A stretch of 64,000 nucleotides of DNA from contig CAYJGW010000002.1 in the NCBI GenBank assembly GCA_964369425.1, positions 1-64,000 of the forward strand. The letters run 5' to 3'. Below the pieces are notes generated by a model. The model was not told the DNA's origin and ran no database searches. It saw only the letters and a program-made list of their open reading frames with translations. This DNA comes from CAUPWF01 sp964369425. GTDB lineage: Bacteria; Bacillota; Clostridia; Lachnospirales; Lachnospiraceae. Each line of letters begins with the position of its first letter. The stretch's first letter is position 1. The translations under genes were made by a program, and so were the position numbers. This document shows, piece after piece, positions 25,298-34,084 of the stretch.

Positions 25298-26304
25298 AAG
25301 TATTAGATATTAAAAAGTTTCCAAAAGTGGAATTGCATTGTCACTTGGATGGGTCTATCAGTGCAGAAACAGTTATGAAAATAGCAAAACACGATAACAT
25401 TGAGATTCCAAACGATGTGAACTTGTTAAAAGAGATGCTTCATGTGAAGGAAAATTGCAAAAGCTTAGCGGAATATTTAGAAAAATTTGATTTACCGATT
25501 ACATGTCTTCAGACGTCATATGGACTAGAGACGGCGGCATATGAATTACTAAAAGAAGTAAGAAGAGAGAACGTCATATATATAGAGGTTCGATTTGCAC
25601 CTATTTTTTCACTGAATGAAACTATGCAATACGAAGACGTAATAGAAGCAGTTTTACAAGGGCTAAAAAGAGGAAGAGAAGACTTTGGAGTATATAGTTC
25701 TCTGATTCTGTGTGGTATGAGGCATATGAATCCAGAAGAAAGCTTAATCTTGGTAGAGTTGGCAAGCAAATATCGGGACTTAGGTGTTGGGGGCATTGAT
25801 TTAGCAGGGGGAGAAGCCGAATTCCCACCTCAACTATTCGATGCACTGTTTAATAAAGCAAAAGAAAGCAATATAAAATTCACCATACATTCTGGTGAGA
25901 CGGGAAGCTATCAAAATGTACAGTATGCGATAGAAAAAGGAGCAAAGAGAGTTGGACATGGAGTAGCTGTGCTTAATGATACTGGGGCAGTGAATCAGAG
26001 CAGAGAAAACAATTTAGTATTTGAACTGTGTCCGACTAGTAACTTTCAGACCAAAGCTATTGAGATAGGTGTAGATTATCCGATTAATCAATTTTTAGAG
26101 CATGGGCTAAAAGTATCGATTAATACTGATAATAGAGTGGTTTCAAATACAAATCTGATGAAAGAGTTTCTCGTATTACAAAAATTTCTAGATATCACGC
26201 CTGAATTTATGCGTAACGTTATGATGAATGCGATTGAGGTGGCGTTTACGACAGAGGACATAAAGGGAGAATTAAAAAAATTAATCACTCGTGACTTTTT
26301 GTAG
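25294..26304 (+). CDS. add: Adenosine deaminase
   Basis: 336 residues, normal length. Zinc ligands and catalytic residues are visible: His pair in VELHCHLDGS, HSGE, His in RVGHGVAVL and Asp in VSINTDN. It deaminates adenosine (and deoxyadenosine) to inosine in purine salvage in the cytoplasm. The ATG overlaps the LysR stop, so the two are translationally coupled, an unexpected pairing because the regulator faces yeiH. AAGGAG is well placed in the end of the regulator gene. Confidence 0.93.
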   Translation: MKVLDIKKFPKVELHCHLDGSISAETVMKIAKHDNIEIPNDVNLLKEMLHVKENCKSLAEYLEKFDLPITCLQTSYGLETAAYELLKEVRRENVIYIEVRFAPIFSLNETMQYEDVIEAVLQGLKRGREDFGVYSSLILCGMRHMNPEESLILVELASKYRDLGVGGIDLAGGEAEFPPQLFDALFNKAKESNIKFTIHSGETGSYQNVQYAIEKGAKRVGHGVAVLNDTGAVNQSRENNLVFELCPTSNFQTKAIEIGVDYPINQFLEHGLKVSINTDNRVVSNTNLMKEFLVLQKFLDITPEFMRNVMMNAIEVAFTTEDIKGELKKLITRDFL

Positions 26305-26321
26305 ATAAGGTGGTAAAATAG

Positions 26322-26408
26322 GTGAAAGAAATCGAATTCACCACTTATGTGAGAATCTTTGAGGAAGGAGTGTATGGTAAGAAAGTTACTGTACAAATAG
26401 AGGAATGA
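26322..26408 (+). CDS. 28-residue mini-protein coupled to the zinc-ribbon gene
   Basis: GTG at 26322 opens a 28-codon frame (start VKEIEFTTYVRIFEEG, end VTVQIEE) with AAGGTGG at about 26307-26313. Its TGA (26406-26408) overlaps the next ATG (26405-26407) as ATGA. Spacing, site and overlap are those of a real coupled gene. It could be a regulatory leader, a small partner protein, or the remnant of a longer gene; no family is recognised. Confidence 0.5.
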   Translation: MKEIEFTTYVRIFEEGVYGKKVTVQIEE

Positions 26409-26908
26409 AGGATATTATCAATCAGATATCAGAACAAGTAATGAATGTTACAGAGGAACTTGGAAAACAGACAGAAAAAGTTGTAGAATCACAGAAACTA
26501 AAAGCGCAACTTAGAAAAATTAAGATGGATCGCAATCAAGAATTGGAGAAAATAGGGCGCTTATATTTTGAAATGTACAAAAATGGAGAACTTACAGATC
26601 CTAAATTCGAAGAATATTTTGTAAATGTTAAAGATAAGGAAATTGTGATTCGATATCTGGAAAATAAGCTGATTAAATACCAAGATAAAACAAAATGCCC
26701 TTATTGTGAAGCTGTTATGGGAGCAGATTTTCAATATTGTCCACAGTGTGGAAAAGCGATTGAACCTTTCGATGAGAATGAGATGGATATATCGGATGAT
26801 ATGTTTGAAGATGAAGATAAAAACACTACCGCAGATTCAGATGAGGAAAGAACTACGGTAGTGAGAGCTGAAGCGTTTGAAGATCAATTTGAGGATGAAG
26901 AAGAATAG
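26405..26908 (+). CDS. Zinc-ribbon protein with coiled coil and acidic tail
   Basis: 167 residues. Residues 1-95 form a helical, coiled-coil region (KLKAQLRKIKMDRNQELEKI). A zinc ribbon follows, CPYC ... CPQC at about 98-118. The last ~45 residues are strongly acidic (DISDDMFEDEDK and a final EDQFEDEEE). No membrane segment. It is of the type annotated only as zinc-ribbon domain protein; role unknown. Translation is probably coupled to the 28-codon frame upstream. Its stop at 26906-26908 abuts the stop of the convergent dehydrogenase gene with no base between. Confidence 0.75.
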   Translation: MKDIINQISEQVMNVTEELGKQTEKVVESQKLKAQLRKIKMDRNQELEKIGRLYFEMYKNGELTDPKFEEYFVNVKDKEIVIRYLENKLIKYQDKTKCPYCEAVMGADFQYCPQCGKAIEPFDENEMDISDDMFEDEDKNTTADSDEERTTVVRAEAFEDQFEDEEE

Positions 26909-27841
26909 TTAAGCGTAAAAATCTTCAATTTGACCTAGAATTATATTCATAAGTTTTGTTCTAGCTTCCACACTTGCCCAAGCGATGTGTGGGGTGATGA
27001 ACAATCGTTTGCTATCTTTTATAGTGCGAAGCGGATTGTTCATAGACATAGGCTCGACACAAAGCACGTCAAGTCCAGCAGCAGCAATTTCTTCTTGGTT
27101 TAGGGCAGTGACTAAATCTTTTTCAACAACGATTGGTCCACGTCCTAAGTTGAGAAAAATTGCTGTTTTTTTCATCTTTTCAAAGCAAGAATAATCAATC
27201 AAATCTTGTGTGTGTTCAGTAAGTGGTGCATGAACGGATACAATATCAGAAGATTTTAGCAAGGTATCCAGTTCCACTTTCGTATATCCTTCTTGTTGTG
27301 GGCTTCCAGATGGTGAGTGGTAAATTACAGTAGCACCAAAGGCCTGAGCGATATTAGCCACTTTTCGACCGATATTTCCAAGACCGATAATGCCCCATAC
27401 CTTTCCGTTAATTTCGTGAAAGGTCTCTGAAAAATGAGTGAAGATTGCATCATTGACATAGCGCTCCTCTTTTACGTAATCATCGTAATAACGTAGTTTT
27501 TCAAATAAATAAAATAACATCGCAAAAGTATGCTGTGCAACAGAGTCAGTAGAATAACCAGCAACGTTTCGCCACTCGATATTTCTAGAAGCGAGGTAAT
27601 CTTTATCTAGATTATCTGTTCCAGTAGCAGTTACACAAACCAACTTTAAATTCTTGGCATCACCAATCGTATTCTCATTGATTTTTACTTTATTAATAAC
27701 AAGTACATCTGCATCTTTTACGCGCAGAGGCGCCTCCTCTGTAGTAGTGAAATCATAAGTAGTCACAGATCCCATTTTGTGATACCCCGATAAATCAATA
27801 TCATCGCCAATAGTTTTGGCATCTAAAAAAACGATATTCAT
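26909..27841 (-). CDS. D-2-hydroxyacid dehydrogenase (glycerate/hydroxypyruvate type)
   Basis: 310 residues. The NAD-binding Rossmann motif is WGIIGLGNIGRKVANIA. The catalytic Arg is in NLGRGPIV, the Glu lies in the segment following AAGLDVL, and the His is in ITPHIAWAS. Pattern and length fit the glycerate dehydrogenase/hydroxypyruvate reductase branch, which interconverts a 2-keto acid and its D-2-hydroxy acid with NADH. The exact substrate is not determined. AAGGAGG supports the start at 27841. Confidence 0.87.
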   Translation of the reverse strand: MNIVFLDAKTIGDDIDLSGYHKMGSVTTYDFTTTEEAPLRVKDADVLVINKVKINENTIGDAKNLKLVCVTATGTDNLDKDYLASRNIEWRNVAGYSTDSVAQHTFAMLFYLFEKLRYYDDYVKEERYVNDAIFTHFSETFHEINGKVWGIIGLGNIGRKVANIAQAFGATVIYHSPSGSPQQEGYTKVELDTLLKSSDIVSVHAPLTEHTQDLIDYSCFEKMKKTAIFLNLGRGPIVVEKDLVTALNQEEIAAAGLDVLCVEPMSMNNPLRTIKDSKRLFITPHIAWASVEARTKLMNIILGQIEDFYA

Positions 27842-27901
27842 TACAAATCCTCCTTAGTGTTTTCTAAAATTATATATCAGAAAAGGGAAAAAAACAATTG
27901 A

Positions 27902-28765
27902 TTAAGATTCTTTAAATCCCTCTCCAACGACTTCGTTTGATTCCATTATAATAGTAAAGCAATTAGGGTCTATCTTTTTTGCAATCTGTTTTACAAGAAA
28001 CATCTGCTTATTGTTACAAGCACACATCAGTATAGTTTTATCTTCCTTGCTGTAACTACCTACGCCTCGAATGAAGGTGGAGCCTCTGTCAATTTCAGTG
28101 AAAATTGCATTTGCTACTGCTTCGCCATAATCAGTAACAATCAATGTCATCTTTCCTGCATCAATGCCGTACATCAATTTATCTACAACAGTAGAAAGGA
28201 TGAAGCTAACAATAATACCGTATATAATTCCATCGATATCTCCAAAGAAGAATCCTCCGATTAAAACGATAGAGACATCTAATACAAACGCGATACGACC
28301 TATTGATAGATGTGGATTTTTGGTTCGAATCGACATGATAATAAAATCCATACCACCTGTAGAAGTATTATTCATATAAATGATACCAAATCCAAGACCA
28401 GAAAATACCCCAGTACAAATAGCTGCCAATAGTCGATCACCAGAATAGATAGGCAGTAGCGGCGCAATGTAGTCGATGATAAGAGACGTGATAATCAACG
28501 ATTTTACAGAGCGAAGAAAATAGGTATGACCGAGTATACGATAACAAAACAGGGCAATTGGTATGTTTAATAAAATCGTCATAAGCCCAATAGGTAGCCC
28601 AAATAAATGATAAAAAATCAGAGAGATACCCGAAATCCCAGAAATTGGGAAATTAGCAACGGCAGCAAAATTGTAAATACCTATACCTAGTAAAATACCT
28701 CCGATAATGTCAATGGAAATATCTTTACCTAAATTTTTAAAACTAAAATCTTTCATAATACTCAT
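27902..28765 (-). CDS. YitT family membrane protein (DUF161/DUF2179)
   Basis: 287 residues. About five to six membrane segments in the first ~200 residues (DIIGGILLGIGIYNFAAV; FSGLGFGIIYMNNTSTGGMD), followed by a soluble DUF2179 domain (MTLIVTDYGEAVANAI; GVGSYSKEDKTILMC). YitT proteins are widespread in Firmicutes and their transport substrate is not known. The ATG at 28765 is chosen because AAGGAG lies 6 bases upstream; a TTG codon two residues earlier is less likely. A promoter and an unusual leader hairpin precede it. Confidence 0.85.
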   Translation of the reverse strand: MSIMKDFSFKNLGKDISIDIIGGILLGIGIYNFAAVANFPISGISGISLIFYHLFGLPIGLMTILLNIPIALFCYRILGHTYFLRSVKSLIITSLIIDYIAPLLPIYSGDRLLAAICTGVFSGLGFGIIYMNNTSTGGMDFIIMSIRTKNPHLSIGRIAFVLDVSIVLIGGFFFGDIDGIIYGIIVSFILSTVVDKLMYGIDAGKMTLIVTDYGEAVANAIFTEIDRGSTFIRGVGSYSKEDKTILMCACNNKQMFLVKQIAKKIDPNCFTIIMESNEVVGEGFKES

Positions 28766-28821
28766 ATGCAACTCCTTCCAAACCTTTTAAAATAGCGTTC
28801 CTTGATAATATGTTTATATGC

Positions 28822-28871
28822 ATAAAAAGAGCAGAAGTGATTATATTAGTTCTATAATCGCTTCTGCTCTT
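28822..28871 (-). terminator. Terminator-like hairpin at the 5' end of the yitT-like mRNA
   Basis: On the minus strand a 19-base arm (28853-28871) pairs with 28827-28845 through one G-U, with a 7-base loop, followed by a TTTTTAT run. The predicted transcription start from the promoter at 28881-28909 is only a few bases before the hairpin, and no gene ends here. It therefore reads as a leader attenuator or a 5' mRNA-protecting stem rather than an ordinary gene end. Confidence 0.65.
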
Positions 28872-28880
28872 CTTGAGATA

Positions 28881-28909
28881 AATATAAAATAAAAATAAAA
28901 AAAAGTCAA
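28881..28909 (-). promoter_or_regulatory. Promoter of the yitT-like gene
   Basis: Minus strand TTGACT (28904-28909), 17-bp A/T-only spacer, TATATT (28881-28886). Transcription should start near 28874, about 110 bases before the ATG. Confidence 0.7.
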
Positions 28910-28925
28910 TAGAGTTTTCACAATA

Positions 28926-28954
28926 TTGCATTTTGATGTTAGAAATGATACAAT
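28926..28954 (+). promoter_or_regulatory. Rubredoxin promoter
   Basis: TTGCAT (28926-28931), 17-bp spacer, TACAAT (28949-28954), 40 bases before the rubredoxin start. It points away from the yitT-like promoter 17 bp to its left. Confidence 0.65.
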
Positions 28955-28993
28955 GGCGATAACTGTTAAACACAAAGAAGGAGGGAATTAGAT

Positions 28994-29152
28994 ATGAAGA
29001 AATATATTTGTGAACCATGTGGATATGAATATGACCCAGAGGTTGGTGATCCAGATAATGGAGTGAACCCAGGAACTGCATTTGAAGATGTTTCAGAAGA
29101 TTGGGTATGCCCTTGGTGTGGGCTGGGGAAAGACGTGTTTGTAGAAGCATAG
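28994..29152 (+). CDS. Rubredoxin
   Basis: 52 residues. Two CxxC pairs bind one iron: CEPCGYEYDP near the N terminus and CPWCGLGKD near the C terminus, with the usual GTAFEDVSEDWVCP between them. It carries single electrons in the cytoplasm, for example to rubrerythrin or superoxide reductase in anaerobes. AAGGAGG at 28978-28984 precedes the ATG. One variation is CGLG where most rubredoxins have CGVG. It is followed after 25 bases by the YesL-like gene. Confidence 0.95.
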   Translation: MKKYICEPCGYEYDPEVGDPDNGVNPGTAFEDVSEDWVCPWCGLGKDVFVEA

Positions 29153-29177
29153 ATTAAAAGAGAAATGAGAAGATGCA

Positions 29178-29858
29178 ATGGGGAGATTTTTTAACTTAGA
29201 TAGTCCGATTATGAATTTATTAAACAGGGTAGCAGATTTGATGATTTTAAACATATGTTTTCTGATAACCTGTATTCCAGTATTTACAATAGGAGCAGCC
29301 TATACGGCGCTATTAAATGTCACTATGAAGATGGCAAAAAATGAAGAGTCCTATATTATTAAGAGTTATTTCAAACAATTTAGAGATAATTTTAAAAACA
29401 GCACCATATTTTGGTTAATCATATGTGCAATAGGAGTTATCCTATATGTAGATTTACAATTTGGAAGGCAATTAGGAGGAACATTAGCGGTTGTATTTCA
29501 ATTTTTTGTAACGATGATAGGGATATTGTTGATTATGGTCTTTAACTATGTGTTTGCCTTAGAAAGCACATTCATCAATACTAGAAGAGCTACAATTAAG
29601 AACTCGTTACTCTTTGGTATTAGATACTTACCATTTACTGTGATAATTACAATTGTAAATGCAATACCTTTTGCTTGTTTTCTGATAGGCGGTGTGGTTT
29701 TTGTATATGCGATGCCAGTATTTTTAATAGTGGGATTTGCAGTATTAGCGTTATTAAATGGATTCATTTACAGGAAATTATTTGACCCATTGATAAAGAT
29801 GATTAAAGAATCTACAGAAGAAAAGATAGAAACAGAAGTTGAGACAATTGAATCATAA
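29178..29858 (+). CDS. YesL-like membrane protein (DUF624)
   Basis: 226 residues. It opens with the DUF624 signature (FFNLDSPIMNLLNRVADLMILN) and has about five to six membrane segments. YesL-type proteins are found beside YesM/YesN two-component systems and sugar importers; function is not known. Here such a system starts 130 bases downstream, though a terminator lies between. The Shine-Dalgarno sequence is weak (GAGAAG). Confidence 0.85.
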   Translation: MGRFFNLDSPIMNLLNRVADLMILNICFLITCIPVFTIGAAYTALLNVTMKMAKNEESYIIKSYFKQFRDNFKNSTIFWLIICAIGVILYVDLQFGRQLGGTLAVVFQFFVTMIGILLIMVFNYVFALESTFINTRRATIKNSLLFGIRYLPFTVIITIVNAIPFACFLIGGVVFVYAMPVFLIVGFAVLALLNGFIYRKLFDPLIKMIKESTEEKIETEVETIES

Positions 29859-29863
29859 TTAAG

Positions 29864-29909
29864 AAAGAACTATAGATAGGTGGATATGCCAATCTATAGT
29901 TCTTTTTTT
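29864..29909 (+). terminator. Rho-independent terminator
   Basis: AAAGAACTATAGAT (29864-29877) pairs with ATCTATAGTTCTTT (29892-29905), followed by T to 29909. It ends the rubredoxin-yesL transcript. Confidence 0.88.
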
Positions 29910-29984
29910 GAGTTGGAAATTGATAGATATGTATAGTGAATAGTGATATAATGATAGCTATGATTATGAAAGTTGGTGAATAAC

Positions 29985-31013
29985 TTGAAGATAACGAAGA
30001 TGGAATATGGCATTTTTTTGGGAATGGCTATTGTCTTATGTATCAATATTGGAATAATTTTCTTTTTCTCAAACCAAATAAACGGAAATGCAGAAAATCA
30101 GAGAAATACAGGAGAGTTATATAAGTATCACTATGTGCTTATTACAGATAGCGAGACTAGTGAATTTTGGGAGAATGTGGAAGTTTCAGCAAATGAACTA
30201 GCAAGAGAATTAGATATTTATGTAGAATTCTATAATGACGGAATGGAAAATAATCTTACGGTAGAAGAAAAGATTGATTTAGCAATTAAGTCACAAGTGG
30301 ATGGAATATTATTATCGTCTAAAGATACAGAAGGAGTGAAAAATAAAATAAATCAGGCTTTTGAAGTAGGGATACCCACAGTAACTTTGCTTTCTGATAG
30401 CCCAGAGAGTGAACGAGTTAGTTATCTAAGTGGAGGTAGTTATGACTTAGGACAGCTTTATGGAGAAGTCATTATCAATGAAGGCTTATTAGAAAAAGAA
30501 AATGAAGGACAATCACTAGTTGATATTAAAATCGGTATGTTGGAAGGAAGAGAAGGTAGTGGTAATGGGCTGATTTATATGGGATTAGTAGAGAAAATCA
30601 ATGAGAGTCATGAGAATATTGAGATTGAGTTTTTGGAATTAAAAGAAGAGGGAATTTTTAAGAGTGAGGAAGAGGTAAGGAATATATTATTAGATGAAGA
30701 GGTGAAACCGGATTACTTAATCTGCCTGGATGAAGAAAGTTCAGTAAGTGCCTATCAAGCAATGATTGATTTAGATTTGGTAGATGAGGTGGAATTAGTT
30801 GCATTTCATACAGGAGCAGATATTTTAAGAGGCATAGAAGTGGGCGCTATCTTAGGAACGATAGCATTAGATACCACTGGTTTGGGTCAAAAATCTGTCA
30901 GTACATTAAACACATACATTACAAAAGATTACGTGACGGAGTATGCACTAGTAGAAGCAGAAGTACTTACAAAAGACACAATACAAGATATGACAAAAGA
31001 AACAGAGGAATAG
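29985..31013 (+). CDS. Membrane-anchored sugar-binding sensor protein
   Basis: 342 residues. An uncleaved N-terminal membrane helix (about 8-30; FLGMAIVLCINIGIIFFF) is followed by a periplasmic-binding-protein fold of the RbsB/type I class (YHYVLITDSETSEFWENV; DLAIKSQVDGILLSS; LLSDSPESERVSYLSGG). No lipobox. Lying directly before a YesM/LytS-type kinase, it fits the XylFII-like sensor role described in Clostridium, where a binding protein passes the sugar signal to the kinase, rather than transport. The start is uncertain: TTG at 29985 has GGTGA 5 bases upstream; GTG at 29976 and ATG at 30000 are alternatives. Confidence 0.8.
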   Translation: MKITKMEYGIFLGMAIVLCINIGIIFFFSNQINGNAENQRNTGELYKYHYVLITDSETSEFWENVEVSANELARELDIYVEFYNDGMENNLTVEEKIDLAIKSQVDGILLSSKDTEGVKNKINQAFEVGIPTVTLLSDSPESERVSYLSGGSYDLGQLYGEVIINEGLLEKENEGQSLVDIKIGMLEGREGSGNGLIYMGLVEKINESHENIEIEFLELKEEGIFKSEEEVRNILLDEEVKPDYLICLDEESSVSAYQAMIDLDLVDEVELVAFHTGADILRGIEVGAILGTIALDTTGLGQKSVSTLNTYITKDYVTEYALVEAEVLTKDTIQDMTKETEE

Positions 31014-31026
31014 GTAGGGGGAAGTT

Positions 31027-32505
31027 ATGAAAAAACAATCATTTCGAATAAAATTGTTGCGAATATTTCTCTTTGCAGTGGTATTGATTCTGGGAGTAAA
31101 TCTTACGTTTATATGGACGATTTTCTCTACGATTCAGCAAATTGATGGAACATATTCACAAAATTTATACTTAAATGAACTTAGTACGACACTCGAAGCA
31201 ATTGATAAGCACGCATATGACTATCTGAATACGAAAAGTTCAGAAGCGTTGGTAGAATATTATGAAAGTGAAGGCAATTACTATTCCTTAATGCTAAATC
31301 TCAACAAAGACACAAGCGATGATTCCACCTTATTGATGGAGAAGAATATTCTAGCATTATCAAAAGAATATTTAGATGAAGTATCAGAAGCAATTCAATA
31401 TAAAAGAGCAAGAGATGTGGCGAGTTATAGTTTAAGCTTTGAAGAGTCTACAGTTATTTACAATTATTTACAAGAAAGTATAGGAGAATTGAACACAGAA
31501 GTGTTTCTGAAAAATTCTTCAATATATTCTCAGTTGAGGGAGTTATTAGACTATCTTGTATGGGGAAGTATAGGGTGTTTGATACTGATTATGCTATTGA
31601 CGGGAGTTTGGATATTTGTCCAGACAAGAAAATTGACAAGCCCTTTAATTGCACTATCAGAAGCGGCAAATGAGGTTGCAAATGGGAATATAGAGTTATC
31701 CTTTCCTGTGATAGAGACCAATGACGAGGTGGAAGTCATGGAAGTCGCCTTTAACAAAATGCTAGAAAGTATTCGTGAATATATTGAGAAAATCACTGAA
31801 AATTTGGAAAATGAAAATAAACTAGTAGCAAATGAATTAAAGATGAAAAGCGACTTGAAAGAAGCACAATTGAAGTATCTACAAGCTCAAATCAATCCAC
31901 ACTTTTTATTTAATACATTGAATGCAGGTGCACAATTAGCGATGATTGAAGAGGCGGACCAAACTTATAAATTTATTGAAAATATGGCAGATTTTTTTAG
32001 GTATAATGTCAAGAAATTTGGAAGAGACACCACAATAGGAGAAGAGATTCAATTGGTAAGAAACTATATTTATATCTTGAATGTACGCTTTGCGGATGAA
32101 TTGAATTTTACAACAAAAGTAGATGAGGCATTGGTCGAATGTCGAATGCCTGGAATGGTGTTACAACCGATTGTGGAAAATGCTGTAAATCATGGCTTGG
32201 CTGAATGTGAAATAGATAAAGAAATCAGTTTAGAATTGTATAGAGAAAATGATAGTGTGGTGATTAGTATTCAGGACAATGGCATTGGAATTAGCGAGGA
32301 AAATATTCAAAAAATTATGACAGGCAGTATAGTAGGAAAAAGCGAGGAAAGCGGCTCTACTGGAATTGGGATATCCAATGTGATCAATCGACTACGTAAT
32401 TATTATTCAAGGACAAAAGTATTAGAAATTATTAGAAATGACGTAGGCACAAAGGTTATTGTAAGGATTCCAGCAGATGGTGCCACAGGAGGGGAATATG
32501 TTTAA
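31027..32505 (+). CDS. LytS/YesM-type sensor histidine kinase
   Basis: 492 residues. Membrane helix 1 (about 10-33), an extracytoplasmic helical domain (about 34-172), membrane helix 2 (about 173-198), HAMP (about 199-250), a coiled coil, then the His_kinase (PF06580) motif QAQINPHFLFNTLN with the phospho-acceptor His. The ATPase domain shows QPIVENAVNHGL and DNGIGI. GGGGGAAG precedes the ATG. Its last 8 bases overlap the regulator gene. With the flanking binding proteins it likely forms a sugar-sensing complex. Confidence 0.9.
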   Translation: MKKQSFRIKLLRIFLFAVVLILGVNLTFIWTIFSTIQQIDGTYSQNLYLNELSTTLEAIDKHAYDYLNTKSSEALVEYYESEGNYYSLMLNLNKDTSDDSTLLMEKNILALSKEYLDEVSEAIQYKRARDVASYSLSFEESTVIYNYLQESIGELNTEVFLKNSSIYSQLRELLDYLVWGSIGCLILIMLLTGVWIFVQTRKLTSPLIALSEAANEVANGNIELSFPVIETNDEVEVMEVAFNKMLESIREYIEKITENLENENKLVANELKMKSDLKEAQLKYLQAQINPHFLFNTLNAGAQLAMIEEADQTYKFIENMADFFRYNVKKFGRDTTIGEEIQLVRNYIYILNVRFADELNFTTKVDEALVECRMPGMVLQPIVENAVNHGLAECEIDKEISLELYRENDSVVISIQDNGIGISEENIQKIMTGSIVGKSEESGSTGIGISNVINRLRNYYSRTKVLEIIRNDVGTKVIVRIPADGATGGEYV

Positions 32506-34084
32506 AATATTGGTCTGTGATGATGAAGGAATTGTAAATACCTCTTTTCGCTTTATCATTGAAAAAAATTTCAAAGACATTTGCAGTATGGAATATGCAA
32601 AAAATGGAAGGATAGCAATTGAATTGGCACAAGAGATACATCCAGATTTAATTTTTATGGATATTCAAATGCCAGGGATTAATGGATTGGATGCAATGAA
32701 AGCGATACGAGAGTACAATCCCTATGTTCCATTTGTGATACTTACAGCATTTGATAAATTTGATTATGCTAAACAGGCAATCAAATTAGGAACTGTACAA
32801 TATCTTACAAAGCCAATGAACAAAGACGAAATTATAAGAATCATCAAACAACATTTTAGTTTACTTGAAAAGAAAAAAGAAAAACAATTGAAAGATTTAG
32901 AATTGAGAGAAAAATTTGAAACAGTGGTACCGATGTTGGAGAGTGGGTTTATCAACAGCTTCTTACTACCAAATAATCACAATGAGACATTGCAATACAA
33001 AGAACTATTAGATGTTAAATCCCAATATTATACAGTTATGGTTTGTGTGTTTGGAGAAGATGAGGGGAGTGAGGATTTTGGGAATCCGATAGGTTCGGGG
33101 ATATCTATGCATAAGACGTATCATATTTTTCGTGAAATAGTAAAAGAGTACTTTGAGGCAATTATCGGAAATATCATGGGTAATCGGATTGTTTTGTGTA
33201 TTCCAAGTGAGTTAGCTTCGGATGAATATGAAGAAAGAGTAGGCTTAGTGGATAGGACGCGAGAAATGGAACGAAAGCTTTCAGAACGCTTACCTTTCCG
33301 GTTTAGAATAGGGATTGGAACTAGCGACAATGAAGATTTGTATACATCTTACAAGCAAGCGTTAAAGGCAAGTGGGGTGATGGTTGGAAAGGTAATACAT
33401 ATTAATGATGTAGAAGAAGCGAAGGTGAAAAAATTCCAGTATCCAAATGAATTAGAGAGACAGATTTATCAATACGTTAAAGTGGGCGATAGTGAATCTG
33501 TGAAAGAAAAAGGTATTCTTTTAACAGAATGGATGAGGGGGATTTCACCGCAATTAGAGGAAGGCGTTAGGCTAAAAGTCTTAGAACTCGTTCTGTTTTC
33601 ACAAAAATTAGTAAGTGAACAATCCAAAGAAGAGTATCAACTGCCTATAAAGAATAATCTATTAGAAGAGGTGAATCAATGCCTGACATATGAGGAACTC
33701 AAGAATTGGTTCATTCAACGATTAGTATTAATCTGTGAAAAAGCGGAGGAGAATAAGGAAAACAAACACTTAGATTTTGTTGATTGTGCAATTCAAATTA
33801 TAGAGAAAGATTATAAAAAAGAGTTAACCTTAAACTATCTTGCAGAGCAATTAGATATTAGTCCTTATTATTTTAGCAAATTATTTAAAACAAAGACAAA
33901 GAAAAATTATAGCGAGTATCTTACGGAACTGAGAGTTGAAAAGGCTATTTTGATGATGCAAAATAAAGATATGAGCATGAAAGAAATCGGGATTAACGTA
34001 GGATACAGTGACCCTAATTATTTTAGTAGGATTTTCAAGAAAATAAAAGGGTGTTCACCGACAGAATACAGGGGGGAATTATGA
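32498..34084 (+). CDS. YesN-type response regulator with AraC DNA-binding domain
   Basis: 528 residues. Receiver domain (1-120) with CDDEG, the phospho-Asp in IFMDIQMPGINGL and Lys in TKPMNK. A middle region of about 290 residues, then two AraC-type helix-turn-helices at the C terminus (LAEQLDISPYYFSKLFK; IGINVGYSDPNYFSRIFKK). It should switch on the sugar import genes downstream. The ATG at 32498, inside the kinase gene end, is chosen from GGAGGGG at 32489. The stop overlaps the next gene as ATGA. Confidence 0.92.
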   Translation: MFKILVCDDEGIVNTSFRFIIEKNFKDICSMEYAKNGRIAIELAQEIHPDLIFMDIQMPGINGLDAMKAIREYNPYVPFVILTAFDKFDYAKQAIKLGTVQYLTKPMNKDEIIRIIKQHFSLLEKKKEKQLKDLELREKFETVVPMLESGFINSFLLPNNHNETLQYKELLDVKSQYYTVMVCVFGEDEGSEDFGNPIGSGISMHKTYHIFREIVKEYFEAIIGNIMGNRIVLCIPSELASDEYEERVGLVDRTREMERKLSERLPFRFRIGIGTSDNEDLYTSYKQALKASGVMVGKVIHINDVEEAKVKKFQYPNELERQIYQYVKVGDSESVKEKGILLTEWMRGISPQLEEGVRLKVLELVLFSQKLVSEQSKEEYQLPIKNNLLEEVNQCLTYEELKNWFIQRLVLICEKAEENKENKHLDFVDCAIQIIEKDYKKELTLNYLAEQLDISPYYFSKLFKTKTKKNYSEYLTELRVEKAILMMQNKDMSMKEIGINVGYSDPNYFSRIFKKIKGCSPTEYRGEL

